This document shows positions 22,044 to 30,551 of a stretch of DNA of 64,000 bases, piece by piece; position 1 is the stretch's first letter; every line of letters starts with the position of its first letter. The stretch spans positions 4,402,001 through 4,466,000 of the forward strand of contig NZ_LN831029.1 in assembly GCF_001457475.1 (NCBI RefSeq). Direction: 5' to 3'. Position numbers and translations under genes: made by a program. The notes under the pieces are model-generated. The model was not told the origin of the DNA. It made no database searches and saw only the letters and a list, made by a program, of their open reading frames with translations. Source of the DNA: Achromobacter xylosoxidans (GTDB lineage Bacteria > Pseudomonadota > Gammaproteobacteria > Burkholderiales > Burkholderiaceae_B).

Positions 22044-22994
22044 ATGCTCAAGCAACTCGCCTTCGCGCTCGCCCTGCTGCTGCCCGCGGCCGCCGGCGCG
22101 GCCTATCCGGACAAGCCGGTCAAGATCATCGTTTCCAACCCGCCAGGCGGCCCGGTGGACGTGATGCTGCGCGTGCTCGCCAGCAAGCTGTCGACCGCCT
22201 GGGGCCAGCCGGTGGTGGTGGAGAACAAGCCGGGCGCGTCGGGCATCATCAGCACCGGCGCGCTGGTGAAGTCGGCGCCCGACGGCTACACGCTGGGCAT
22301 GGTGGTGGCGTCGTCGGTGACCATCGTGCCGTTCGCGGTCGACAGCCTGCCGTTCGATCCGCAGAAAGACCTGCAGCCGGTGGCGCTGGTGGCGCGCACG
22401 CCGTTCATCTTCATCGTGCCCAGCGACAGCCCGATCAGGACCTGGCAGGATTTCGTGCGCGAGAGCAAGACGCGCAGCCTGGCGGTGGGCTCGTTCTCCA
22501 TCGGCACGGCCTTCCACCTGGTGTGGGAACAGACCGCGCGGCGCGCCGGCATCAAGGCCTTGTATATCCCGTCGTCCTCGTCCGGCAAGACGCAGAACGA
22601 CCTGATCGGCGGACAACTCGACGTGGGGCTGGACGCGCCTTCAAGCTCCAAAGGCCTGATCGACAGCGGCCGCCTGCGCGCGCTGGCCATCACCAGCCCG
22701 ACCCGCTTCGCCGGCCTGCCCGACACGCCGACCCTGCGCGAATCGGGCATGGGCGACTATGCGCCGCAGCCGTGGATCGGCCTGATGGCGCCAGCCGGCG
22801 TGCCGGCCGAGCGCGTGGCGCGGATCCAGCAATCGGTGGCGGACATCCTCAAGGAACCCGCGATGAAGGCGCAGATGGAAACGCTGGGCATGATTCCGAT
22901 CGGCGGCAGCGCGCGGGAGCTGGCCGACACCATCGCCGCCGATCGCGCCGAGATGGGGCCGTTGATCAAGGAACTGGGGATCAAGCTGCAGTAG
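22044..22994 (+). CDS. Bug-family (TctC-like) periplasmic substrate-binding protein
   Basis: 316 aa from ATG 22044, preceded by AAGGGGA. Signal peptide to AGAAYPDKP. Bug hallmarks: PVKIIVSNPPGGPVDVMLRVLA, GQPVVVENKPGASG, ADGYTLG-like PDGYTLG, and the PDTPTLRESG segment. No tctA/tctB membrane genes are adjacent, as is usual for the many orphan Bug proteins of Bordetella and relatives. Likely binds an organic acid. Its 3' end overlaps the convergent TetR gene by 14 bases. Confidence 0.92.
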   Translation: MLKQLAFALALLLPAAAGAAYPDKPVKIIVSNPPGGPVDVMLRVLASKLSTAWGQPVVVENKPGASGIISTGALVKSAPDGYTLGMVVASSVTIVPFAVDSLPFDPQKDLQPVALVARTPFIFIVPSDSPIRTWQDFVRESKTRSLAVGSFSIGTAFHLVWEQTARRAGIKALYIPSSSSGKTQNDLIGGQLDVGLDAPSSSKGLIDSGRLRALAITSPTRFAGLPDTPTLRESGMGDYAPQPWIGLMAPAGVPAERVARIQQSVADILKEPAMKAQMETLGMIPIGGSARELADTIAADRAEMGPLIKELGIKLQ

Positions 22995-23643
22995 GCGCGC
23001 CCACCAGCCGCAGGAACGGGGGGATCAGACTGGCGGCCAGCGCGTCGGCGTCGGCCGCGCCGCGCGCGATGGCGTCATCGACCGCGCCATGCATGCCGTG
23101 GTACAGCAGGATCGCGGTCAAACCCGGCTGCGTCAGCCGCCAGCAGCCGGATTGCTGGCCGGCGCGCAACATGGCCTCGGCCTGCGCCAGCACCGCCGCG
23201 CGCTCGGCGGCGCCGCGATGCGGGTGGTTGACGTCGTGGAACACGACGTCGTGCAAGGCATAGCCGTCGAAATAGGCGTGCACGCCGGCGCGCGTCCAGG
23301 CCCGCAGCCGCGCCACGCCGTCGTCCGGCGCACAGGCCGCCATGGCCGCGTCGATGCGGTCCAGGAACCCCTGCGAGAACTTGGCGCGCAGCGCCGCCAG
23401 CACATCCGCCTTGGACGAAAAGTAGTGATAGAAGGTGCCCTTGGCCACGCCGGCCCGCGCCACGATCTGGTCGATGGTGGTGGCTTCGACGCCCTGGCGC
23501 ACGAACAGGTCTTCGGCGGCCGCCATCAATTCGTCCAGGCGCACCGGCGCGGGTTTGGTGCGCGGCGCGGGCTCGGCGGACGTGGGCGTCCTGGCGGCGG
23601 ACTTGGCGGAAGCGGAGGCCATCGCGGGCGGGAATCCTTTCAT
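22981..23643 (-). CDS. TetR family transcriptional regulator
   Basis: 220 aa from ATG 23643 (GGAG 10 bases upstream; a TTG two codons earlier is possible). The TetR helix-turn-helix is ATTIDQIVARAGVAKGTFYHYFSSKADVLAALRA, after an Ala/Pro-rich extension of about 35 residues; the C-terminal ligand domain follows. Divergent from an MFS exporter with a perfect palindrome between them, so it should repress the exporter. Confidence 0.93.
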   Translation of the reverse strand: MKGFPPAMASASAKSAARTPTSAEPAPRTKPAPVRLDELMAAAEDLFVRQGVEATTIDQIVARAGVAKGTFYHYFSSKADVLAALRAKFSQGFLDRIDAAMAACAPDDGVARLRAWTRAGVHAYFDGYALHDVVFHDVNHPHRGAAERAAVLAQAEAMLRAGQQSGCWRLTQPGLTAILLYHGMHGAVDDAIARGAADADALAASLIPPFLRLVGAPTAA

Positions 23644-23718
23644 TTTCAACGATCTCCAGTGTAGAGGACGCGCCTGGCGCGCGGCCCGGGAACAATCGGG
23701 AATGCGTCTTTTTATTTA

Positions 23719-23747
23719 TTGACCGACGGTCAGTCGATTATTAGAAT
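23719..23747 (+). promoter_or_regulatory. Sigma-70-type promoter with overlapping TetR operator for the MFS exporter
   Basis: TTGACC (23719-23724) and TAGAAT (23742-23747) are separated by exactly 17 bases. The palindrome TGACCGACGGTCA (23720-23732, central A) covers the -35 element and first spacer bases, so a bound TetR dimer would occlude RNA polymerase. The exporter ATG is at 23780. Confidence 0.78.
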
Positions 23748-23779
23748 ACGATTTTCCATCCCCTTCACGGCCCTTCCGC

Positions 23780-25273
23780 ATGCTTGCCTCCCGCCGCCGC
23801 GCCCTGGCGATCGCCGTCAACCTGGGCAGTTTCATCACCATCCTGGACATCAGCATCGTCAACGTCGCCCTGCCCACCATGCAGGCGGCGCTGCGCATCG
23901 ACATGGCCGGCCTGCAATGGGTGGTGGACGCCTACGCGCTGTTCCTGTCGGCGTTCATGCTGTCGGCCGGGCCCCTGGGCGACCGCTATGGCCGCAAGCG
24001 TTCGTGGCTGGCGGGCGTCGTGCTGTTCACGATCGGCTCGGCGTTCTGCGGGCTGGCCGACAACCTGCCGCTGCTGCTGGCGGGCCGCGCGGTGCAGGGC
24101 GTGGCCGGCGCACTGCTGATACCGGGCGCGATGTCGCTGCTGACCCAGGCCTTTCCCGACCCCGCCGAGCGCGCCCGCGCCATCGGCCTGTGGGCGTCGT
24201 GCAATGCCATCTCGCTGATCGTCGGCCCGATGCTGGGCGGCCTGCTGGTGGCGCACTTCAGCTGGCAGAGCATCTTCCTGATCAACCTGCCGGTGGGGGC
24301 GCTGGCGATCGCGCTGGGCGCCTGGGGCATCCAGGAAAGCGCGCATCCCGAACATGCCGCCTTCGATCCGGTCGGGCAGGCCCTGAGCGTGGTCTGGCTG
24401 GGCGCGCTGACCTATGGCCTGATCACCGCCGGCGAGCACGGCTGGCAGGCGCCGGCCACTATCGCCGCGCTGGCCGTGGCCGCGATCGGGCTGGTCGCCT
24501 TCCTGTGGGTCGAGCACACCGTGGCGCGCCCCATCCTGCCGCTGGGCCTGTTCCGCGACGCCGGCTTCGCCAGCACCAACTTCGCCTCGTTCGTGATGGG
24601 ATTCGGCGCCTACAGCAGCCTGTTCTTCTTCTCGCTCTACCTGCAGCACGTGCGCGGCCTGTCGCCGCTGGAGGCAGGCTGGCAGCTGGCGCCGCAATTC
24701 GTGGCCACCGGGATCGTGTCGACGGTGTTCGGCCGCCTGAATCCTCGCTTCGGCCTGCCGCGGCTGATGATCGCCGGCTACGGCATGGTCGGCGCGGCCA
24801 TGCTGGGCATGATGAGTTTCGACGCGCACACGCCCTACGCGCTTTCCGGATCGTTGATGGTGCTGCTGGGCCTGGGCATGGGATTGGCGGTCCCGGCCAC
24901 CAGCATGGCGGTGATGGCGACGGTGCCGCGCGAGCGCTCGGGCATGGCTTCGGCCACCATGAACGCGCTGCGCCAGACTGGCATGACCATCGGCATCGCG
25001 CTGCTGGGCGCGCTGATGAGCGGCCGCGCGGTCGACCACCTGGCCGCGGCGCTGACGCGGCTGGGCCAGGCGGATGCGCGGGCGGTGGCGCGCGTGGCGG
25101 TCACCCAGCACGTGCTGCCGGCGCAACCCGATGGCGTGGCGGCGTTGTTCGCCGACGCATTGGCCGACGGTTTCCATGCCGCCATGGCCGGCGCCGGCGT
25201 GGCCTCGCTGCTGGCGGCGCTGCTGCTGTTGTGGGTCACGCGCGGCGCGCGGCCGGTGCTGCGGGCCGCGTAG
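23780..25273 (+). CDS. MFS drug exporter, DHA2 (EmrB/QacA) family
   Basis: 497 aa, the usual length for the 14-TM DHA2 family. Family motifs: FITILDISIVNVALPTMQAAL with the motif D1 Asp, LQWVVDAYALFLSAFML, motif A GPLGDRYGRKRSW, and motif C around GAMSLLTQAF to GPMLGGLLV. No EmrA-type adaptor lies beside it. Likely proton-driven efflux of toxic small molecules, induced through the divergent TetR. Confidence 0.93.
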   Translation: MLASRRRALAIAVNLGSFITILDISIVNVALPTMQAALRIDMAGLQWVVDAYALFLSAFMLSAGPLGDRYGRKRSWLAGVVLFTIGSAFCGLADNLPLLLAGRAVQGVAGALLIPGAMSLLTQAFPDPAERARAIGLWASCNAISLIVGPMLGGLLVAHFSWQSIFLINLPVGALAIALGAWGIQESAHPEHAAFDPVGQALSVVWLGALTYGLITAGEHGWQAPATIAALAVAAIGLVAFLWVEHTVARPILPLGLFRDAGFASTNFASFVMGFGAYSSLFFFSLYLQHVRGLSPLEAGWQLAPQFVATGIVSTVFGRLNPRFGLPRLMIAGYGMVGAAMLGMMSFDAHTPYALSGSLMVLLGLGMGLAVPATSMAVMATVPRERSGMASATMNALRQTGMTIGIALLGALMSGRAVDHLAAALTRLGQADARAVARVAVTQHVLPAQPDGVAALFADALADGFHAAMAGAGVASLLAALLLLWVTRGARPVLRAA

Positions 25274-25530
25274 GCGACAGGCGCGCGCATCGTCGCGGCG
25301 ACGCCGGACGCCGCCGCGCGAACCGCCGCCGCGTGGATACGACGACGCTGCGCGGGCCTCGCGGCGAGCGGCCGAAACCCGGGCGGGACGCGCAATTCCA
25401 AGGCGCGGAATTCCAGCGCCCGGAATCAAACAGCCGCGTTTTTAAGCAGGCGTAACAAGCGCGCCATCGCGGGTGCGCTCCGGTAATATCTCCGCCCAAT
25501 AACAGGTTAACAACCAAGAGGAGACATGCC

Positions 25531-26919
25531 ATGCAACACCGCAAGATCCTGTTCCGGCTGGCCCCGCTGGCGCTGGCCGCGCACCTGGCGTTCAGCGGCC
25601 CGGCCGCCGCGCAAAGCGCGCCCGGCACGCAGGGGCCGCTGGCGCCCGCGCCCGCCCCCGAACTGGCCACGCAGATCGACCAGCGCGCCAAGGCCATCGA
25701 AGACAAGCTCATCGCCTGGCGCCGCGACATCCACCAGCACCCCGAACTGGGCAACCAGGAAACGCGCACGTCCAAGCTGGTGGCCGACCATCTGCGCGCG
25801 CTCGGCATGGAAGTGAAGACCGGCGTGGCCGGCACCGGCGTGGTGGCGCTGCTCAAGGGCGGCAAGCCCGGCCCGGTGGTGGCGCTGCGCGCCGACATGG
25901 ACGCGCTGCCGGTGAAGGAACAGGTGGACGTGCCGTTCGCCTCCAAGGCCAAGGGCACCTACCTGGGCAAGGAAGTGGACGTGATGCACGCCTGCGGCCA
26001 TGACGCCCACACCGCCATCCTGATGGCCACCGCCGAAGTGCTTGCCGGCATGAAGGACCAATTGCCCGGCAGCGTCAAGTTCATCTTCCAGCCGGCCGAG
26101 GAAAGCCCGGCCGACTTCGAGCCGGACGGCAAGAAGATCTGGGGCGCCAAGATGATGGTGCAGGAAGGCGTGCTGGAAAATCCCAAGGTCGACGCGATCT
26201 TCGGCCTGCACGTGTCCAGCAGCTATCCGGTGGGCAAGCTGTCGTGGCGCAGCGGCCCGGCGATGGCCGCGGCCGACCAGTTCTGGATCGACGTGACCGG
26301 CAAGCAGACGCATGGCGCGCGGCCGTGGTCGGGCATCGACCCGATCGTGGTCAGTTCGCAGATCATCCTGGGCCTGCAGACCATTCCCAGCCGCCAGATC
26401 AACAGCATGCTGGAGCCGGCCGTCATCACCGTGGGCGCGATCCACGGCGGCAACCGCATGAACATCGTGCCGGACAGCGTCGCCATGACGGGCACCATCC
26501 GCACGTATGACGAAGGCATGAAGAAGGACATCCACCAGCGCATCGAACGCACCGCCACGCAGATCGCGCAAAGCGCCGGGGCCAAGGCCGACGTGCGCGT
26601 GGTGGAGCTGTACAACGCCACCGTCAACAACCCCGGCCTGACCGAGGAAATGGGCGCGACGCTGCGGCGCGTGGCGGGCGAAGGCAACTACGGCCTGCAG
26701 CCCAAGTCGACGGCGTCGGAGGACTTCTCGTTCTACCAGGAGAAGGTGCCGGGCATGTTCTTCTATCTGGGCGTCACGCCCAAGGACGTCAATCCCGAGA
26801 CCGCCGCGCCCAACCATTCGCCGCGCTTCTACGTGGACGAGTCGGGGCTGATCAACGGCGTGCGGGCGCTGTCGAACCTGACGGTGGACTACATGGCCAA
26901 GGCCAAGAAAGGCAGCTGA
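25531..26919 (+). CDS. Secreted M20-family amidohydrolase
   Basis: 462 aa. Signal peptide to about AAAQSAPG. M20D / IAA-amino acid hydrolase type: RRDIHQHPELGNQETRTS, VVALRADMDALP, metal site HACGHDAHTAIL with the Cys typical of this subgroup, FQPAEE, and a late NHSPRFYVDE. Most relatives are cytoplasmic, so the export signal is notable. It probably deacylates an N-acyl or N-carbamoyl amino acid in the periplasm. A GAGGAG site precedes the ATG. Confidence 0.91.
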   Translation: MQHRKILFRLAPLALAAHLAFSGPAAAQSAPGTQGPLAPAPAPELATQIDQRAKAIEDKLIAWRRDIHQHPELGNQETRTSKLVADHLRALGMEVKTGVAGTGVVALLKGGKPGPVVALRADMDALPVKEQVDVPFASKAKGTYLGKEVDVMHACGHDAHTAILMATAEVLAGMKDQLPGSVKFIFQPAEESPADFEPDGKKIWGAKMMVQEGVLENPKVDAIFGLHVSSSYPVGKLSWRSGPAMAAADQFWIDVTGKQTHGARPWSGIDPIVVSSQIILGLQTIPSRQINSMLEPAVITVGAIHGGNRMNIVPDSVAMTGTIRTYDEGMKKDIHQRIERTATQIAQSAGAKADVRVVELYNATVNNPGLTEEMGATLRRVAGEGNYGLQPKSTASEDFSFYQEKVPGMFFYLGVTPKDVNPETAAPNHSPRFYVDESGLINGVRALSNLTVDYMAKAKKGS

Positions 26920-27077
26920 GCACGTGCCGCCGGCGCGCAGCCGGTGGCGCACGCAGGCGGCGCGCGCAATGCGCGCCGCGCCCCGCGGTGGGCATAAGCA
27001 AACCGCCACAAAGTCTTTGTGGGACGCGGCGCGGTTTCCTACAGTACGGCCCTTTGCCACCAAAGCGCCGACCCGCC

Positions 27078-28055
27078 ATGCCGATCTCCCGCCGCCGATT
27101 CCTGCTTGCCAGCACGCTGGCCCTGCCCCTGGCGCGGCCGCGCCGGGCGCGCGCCGCCAACTGGCCCGACCGGCCCATCCGCCTGGTGGTGACCTTTCCG
27201 CCGGGCGGCGCCAGCGATATCGCCGCGCGCGTCATCGCGCCCGCGCTGGGCGACCTGCTGGGCCAGTCCATCGTCATCGACAACCGACCTGGCGCCGGCT
27301 CCACCATCGGCGCGACGCAAGTGGCGCAGGCTGCCGCCGATGGCTACACCCTGCTGATGTCGAACTCGGCGCCGCTGTCGATCTCGCCCGCGCTCATGCC
27401 GCGGCACCAATACGATCCGCTGGCCAGCTTCCGCCACGTGGCCTATATCGGCGCGGTGCCAACGGCCTTCGTGGTGCATCCCTCGGTGCCGGTCGAGACC
27501 TTCGCGCAGTTGACCGAGTGGATCAAGGCGCAGCCCGCGCCGGTGCAGTACGGCAGCGGCGGCCTGGCCTCGGTAGGGCAGATCGTCGGTGAACTGTATG
27601 CGCGCCAGACCGGCGCGCGGCTCGAGCACATTCCCTACAAAGGCTCGGGCGCGATGCGCAACGACCTGCTGGGCGGACAGATCCGCATGGCGGTCGACGC
27701 CCTGCCGCAGAACCTGCCGTTCCTGCGCAACGGCCAACTGCGGCTGCTGGCGGTGACCACGCAGCAGCGCGTGCCGCAGGCGCCCGGGATTCCCGCGGTG
27801 GGAGAACTGGGCTATCCGGGCCTGGTGGCCGAGAATTTCGTCGGCCTGTCCGGTCCGGCGGGCCTGCCCGACGGCGTCAGCGAACGCCTGCACATGGCGC
27901 TGGCGCAAGTGCTGCAAACGCCGGAGATCCGCGCCAAGCTGGAGGGCCAGGGTTTCGTGCTGGCGCATAAATCGTCCAGCGAATTCACCGACTTCGTGCG
28001 GCGCCAGGCCGAGGACTGGGAGCCGGTGGTAAGGGCCACCGGAGCCAGCCTGTGA
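27078..28055 (+). CDS. Bug-family substrate-binding protein with twin-arginine signal
   Basis: 325 aa from ATG 27078. The N-terminus SRRRFLLAST fits a Tat motif, with cleavage near ARA-ANWP. Bug features: IRLVVTFPPGGASDIAARV, GQSIVIDNRPGAGSTIG, ADGYTLL, LEHIPYKGSGAMRNDLLGGQI. The stop overlaps the GTG start of the BMP-domain gene. No TctAB membrane genes nearby; the ligand is unknown. Confidence 0.9.
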   Translation: MPISRRRFLLASTLALPLARPRRARAANWPDRPIRLVVTFPPGGASDIAARVIAPALGDLLGQSIVIDNRPGAGSTIGATQVAQAAADGYTLLMSNSAPLSISPALMPRHQYDPLASFRHVAYIGAVPTAFVVHPSVPVETFAQLTEWIKAQPAPVQYGSGGLASVGQIVGELYARQTGARLEHIPYKGSGAMRNDLLGGQIRMAVDALPQNLPFLRNGQLRLLAVTTQQRVPQAPGIPAVGELGYPGLVAENFVGLSGPAGLPDGVSERLHMALAQVLQTPEIRAKLEGQGFVLAHKSSSEFTDFVRRQAEDWEPVVRATGASL

Positions 28056-28969
28056 GCGCGCGCCGACTGCTGGTGCTGTTCGGCCAGCCGGGTCGCGGCG
28101 GCTTCAACGAGGCCGCTGTCGAGGGCGCCGCCCGCGCCGCGCGCGCGGGCCATGCGCTTGCGCTGGAGTGGATCGCCGCCAACGATCCCGCCGTGCGCGC
28201 CGAGCGCCTGGCGGCGCTGTGCGCCACGGCGCCTGACCTGGTCATCGTGCACGGCGGCCAGGGCGACGCGCCGGTGGCGCGGGTGGCGCCGCGCTTTCCG
28301 CGCATCCAGTTCGCCATCACCCAGGGCAGCCATCACGGCAGCAACGTCGCGTCGTACGAAATCCTGCAAGAGCACAGCGCTTTCCTGGCCGGCGTGCTGG
28401 CCGGCGCGCGCGGCGGCGCCGCGCACCTGTCGGGAGAGCGCGTGCGGCCCGGCCTGAAGGGCCGCGCCGCTTATGCCGATGGCGTGCGGCGCGTGCGCGG
28501 GCAGGATCCGCTGACGGGTTTCTGCGGCAATCAGCACGAACCCGCCCTGGCCGAGACCTGGACCGATGCGCTGGCCGCCGCGGGCGCCGGCGTGGTGTTC
28601 GCGATGATGGATGGAGGCCGCGAGGGCATCACGCGCGCCTGCCGCCGCCACCGCCTGTGGCAGATCGGCAATGTGCTCGACTGGGTGGCGCGCGATCCGG
28701 CCGTATACCTGGCGTCGGCACTGGCGGATTCGGGGTTGTGCGTGGAACGCGCCGCCGCCGATCACGCCGCCGGCGCGCTGCGGGTGGGCGGCGTCACGCG
28801 TTTCGGCCTGGAGACCGGCGCGGCGCTGCGGCTGGTGCTGGGCGCGCAGGTATCGGCGGAGGAACGGCGCCTGCTGGACGAGTGGTCGGCGCGGCTGGCG
28901 CGCGGCGAGATCGAGGTCGCGCACGATTACACCGGGCCCGAGTTCACGCCGCCGGGCGGATTGGCCTGA
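28052..28969 (+). CDS. BMP-domain protein without signal peptide
   Basis: 305 aa, GTG start overlapping the previous stop (GTGA). It shows the BMP/PnrA-like periplasmic-binding fold: VLFGQPGRGGFNEAAVEGA, APDLVIVHGGQ, HHGSNVASYEILQEHSAFLAGVLAG, and QIGNVLDWVARDPAVYLASAL. Canonical members are lipoproteins that bind nucleosides or purines; this one has neither signal peptide nor lipobox, so it would stay in the cytoplasm. It may act as a sensor or ligand carrier tied to the Bug protein. Function inferred only. Confidence 0.75.
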   Translation: MSARRLLVLFGQPGRGGFNEAAVEGAARAARAGHALALEWIAANDPAVRAERLAALCATAPDLVIVHGGQGDAPVARVAPRFPRIQFAITQGSHHGSNVASYEILQEHSAFLAGVLAGARGGAAHLSGERVRPGLKGRAAYADGVRRVRGQDPLTGFCGNQHEPALAETWTDALAAAGAGVVFAMMDGGREGITRACRRHRLWQIGNVLDWVARDPAVYLASALADSGLCVERAAADHAAGALRVGGVTRFGLETGAALRLVLGAQVSAEERRLLDEWSARLARGEIEVAHDYTGPEFTPPGGLA

Positions 28970-29017
28970 ACCTGCCGGCCGGAGCGGCGGCCGCCACGCC
29001 GCGACGCGCTGGCGGGC

Positions 29018-29530
29018 TCAGCCCGCGGCGACCGGCCCGGTGGCCGCGAACGCCGCGTGATACGCCACTTCGCCGGCCGCCTGGCGCGTGAAAACCCGCG
29101 CCATGAAGTACTCCGGCGGCACGCCGGGATAGGTCAGCGCCGGCATCCGCGCAAAGCCGAAGCGCGTGTAGTACGCCGGCTCGCCCAGCACCACGCAGCC
29201 GGCCGCGCCGCGCGCTTCGAGCTCGGCCAGGCCCGCCTCGATCAACGCCGCGCCGATGCCACGGCCCTGCATGGCCGGCAGCACCGCCACCGGCCCCAAC
29301 CCGTACCAGCCGGCCGCGCCGTCGCCGATGGCGACCGGCGAAAAGGCCGCGTGCCCCACCGCCATGCCCGCTTCATGCGCCACCAGCGACAGCGTCAACG
29401 CGCCGGCCGCGCGCAGGGCGTCGATGATGTAGCCCTCGGTATGCTGGCTGTGCGGGTGGTCGCGAAAGGCCTCCTGGGTCAAGGCGAAGATGGCCGCGAT
29501 CTCGTCGGGGGTTTCAGCGGAAATCCGCAT
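29018..29530 (-). CDS. GNAT N-acetyltransferase, YhbS-like
   Basis: 170 aa from ATG 29530. Motifs: VGHAAFSPVAIGDGAAGWYGLGPVAVLP, the acetyl-CoA loop MQGRGIGAALIEAGLAELEARG, and AYYTRFGFA, which together match the YhbS/COG3153 group. Divergent from the aspartate dehydrogenase gene across 186 bases in which I see no clear operator. Confidence 0.9.
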   Translation of the reverse strand: MRISAETPDEIAAIFALTQEAFRDHPHSQHTEGYIIDALRAAGALTLSLVAHEAGMAVGHAAFSPVAIGDGAAGWYGLGPVAVLPAMQGRGIGAALIEAGLAELEARGAAGCVVLGEPAYYTRFGFARMPALTYPGVPPEYFMARVFTRQAAGEVAYHAAFAATGPVAAG

Positions 29531-29716
29531 GGCCCTGCTCCTGGTGATGGTGGGACACGAAGGGCGAGTGTACGCCGCGCGGCCCGCGCCACCGGCATCC
29601 GATTGACGCCTGCCCGGGCCATCGCTACAGTGACCGCCGACCCTGGCCGGATCAGCTGCCGCCGGCCGGCTTCCAAGCTTGCGCGGCGCGCCGCGCCCCA
29701 CCTTCCGGAAAACTCC

Positions 29717-30520
29717 ATGAACAGCTACCGCGTCGGCATCGCCGGCTTCGGCGCCATCGGCCAGGCCGTGGCGCAATCCCTGGACGCCGGCCTGCCCGGC
29801 CTGACCCTGGCCGCCGTGGCGGTGCGCGATCCCAAGGCCGCGCCCGCGGTAGCCTGGCAGAACGCCACGCCGGTTTTCACCACCATCGGCGAACTGGCCG
29901 GGCATTGCGACGTGGTGGTCGAATGCGCTCCCGCCGCCGTGTTCCGCGAACTGGCCGAGCCGGTGCTCAAGGCCGGCAAGAAGCTGGTGGTGCTGAGTTC
30001 CGGCGCGCTGCTGCGCCACGACGACCTGATCGAACTGGCGCGGCGCCACCAGGGCCAGATCCTGGTGCCGTCCGGCGCCATCCTGGGACTGGACGCCATC
30101 ACCGCCGCGGCCGAGGGCGAGATCCACTCGGTCACGATGATCACGCGCAAGCCGGTGCGCGGCCTGCTGGGCGCGCCCTACCTGACCGACAACAACATCG
30201 ACATCGACGGCATCACCGAACCGCGCCTGATCTTCCGCGGCTCGCCGCGCGAAGCGGCGGTGGGTTTCCCGGCCAACCTGAACGTGGCCGTGAGCGTGTC
30301 GCTGGCCGGCATCGGCCCGGACCGCACCACGCTGGAGATCTGGGCCGACCCGTCGCTGGAACGCAACGTGCACCGCGTCGAAGTGGTGTCCGATTCCGCC
30401 TCGTTCTCGATGGAAATCCAGAACATCCCGTCGGCCAATCCCAAGACCGGCCGCATCACCGCGCAGAGCGTGATCGCGGCGCTGCGCAAGCTGACCGGTC
30501 CGCTGCGGGTGGGCACCTGA
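29717..30520 (+). CDS. nadX: L-aspartate dehydrogenase
   Basis: 267 aa, the exact family length. Rossmann motif GIAGFGAIGQAVAQ at the N-terminus, a GALLRHDDLIELARRHQG region, SGAILGLDAITAAAEG, FPANLNVAVSVSLAGIG and the C-terminal NIPSANPKTGRITAQSV. It converts aspartate to iminoaspartate with NAD(P)+, feeding NAD synthesis in place of NadB or working in aspartate catabolism. No nadA/nadC nearby, so the pathway role here is open. Convergent with the ABC exporter gene. Confidence 0.92.
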   Translation: MNSYRVGIAGFGAIGQAVAQSLDAGLPGLTLAAVAVRDPKAAPAVAWQNATPVFTTIGELAGHCDVVVECAPAAVFRELAEPVLKAGKKLVVLSSGALLRHDDLIELARRHQGQILVPSGAILGLDAITAAAEGEIHSVTMITRKPVRGLLGAPYLTDNNIDIDGITEPRLIFRGSPREAAVGFPANLNVAVSVSLAGIGPDRTTLEIWADPSLERNVHRVEVVSDSASFSMEIQNIPSANPKTGRITAQSVIAALRKLTGPLRVGT

Positions 30521-30551
30521 CAGGCGCCGGGCGTATCTGCGGGACAGCGCA

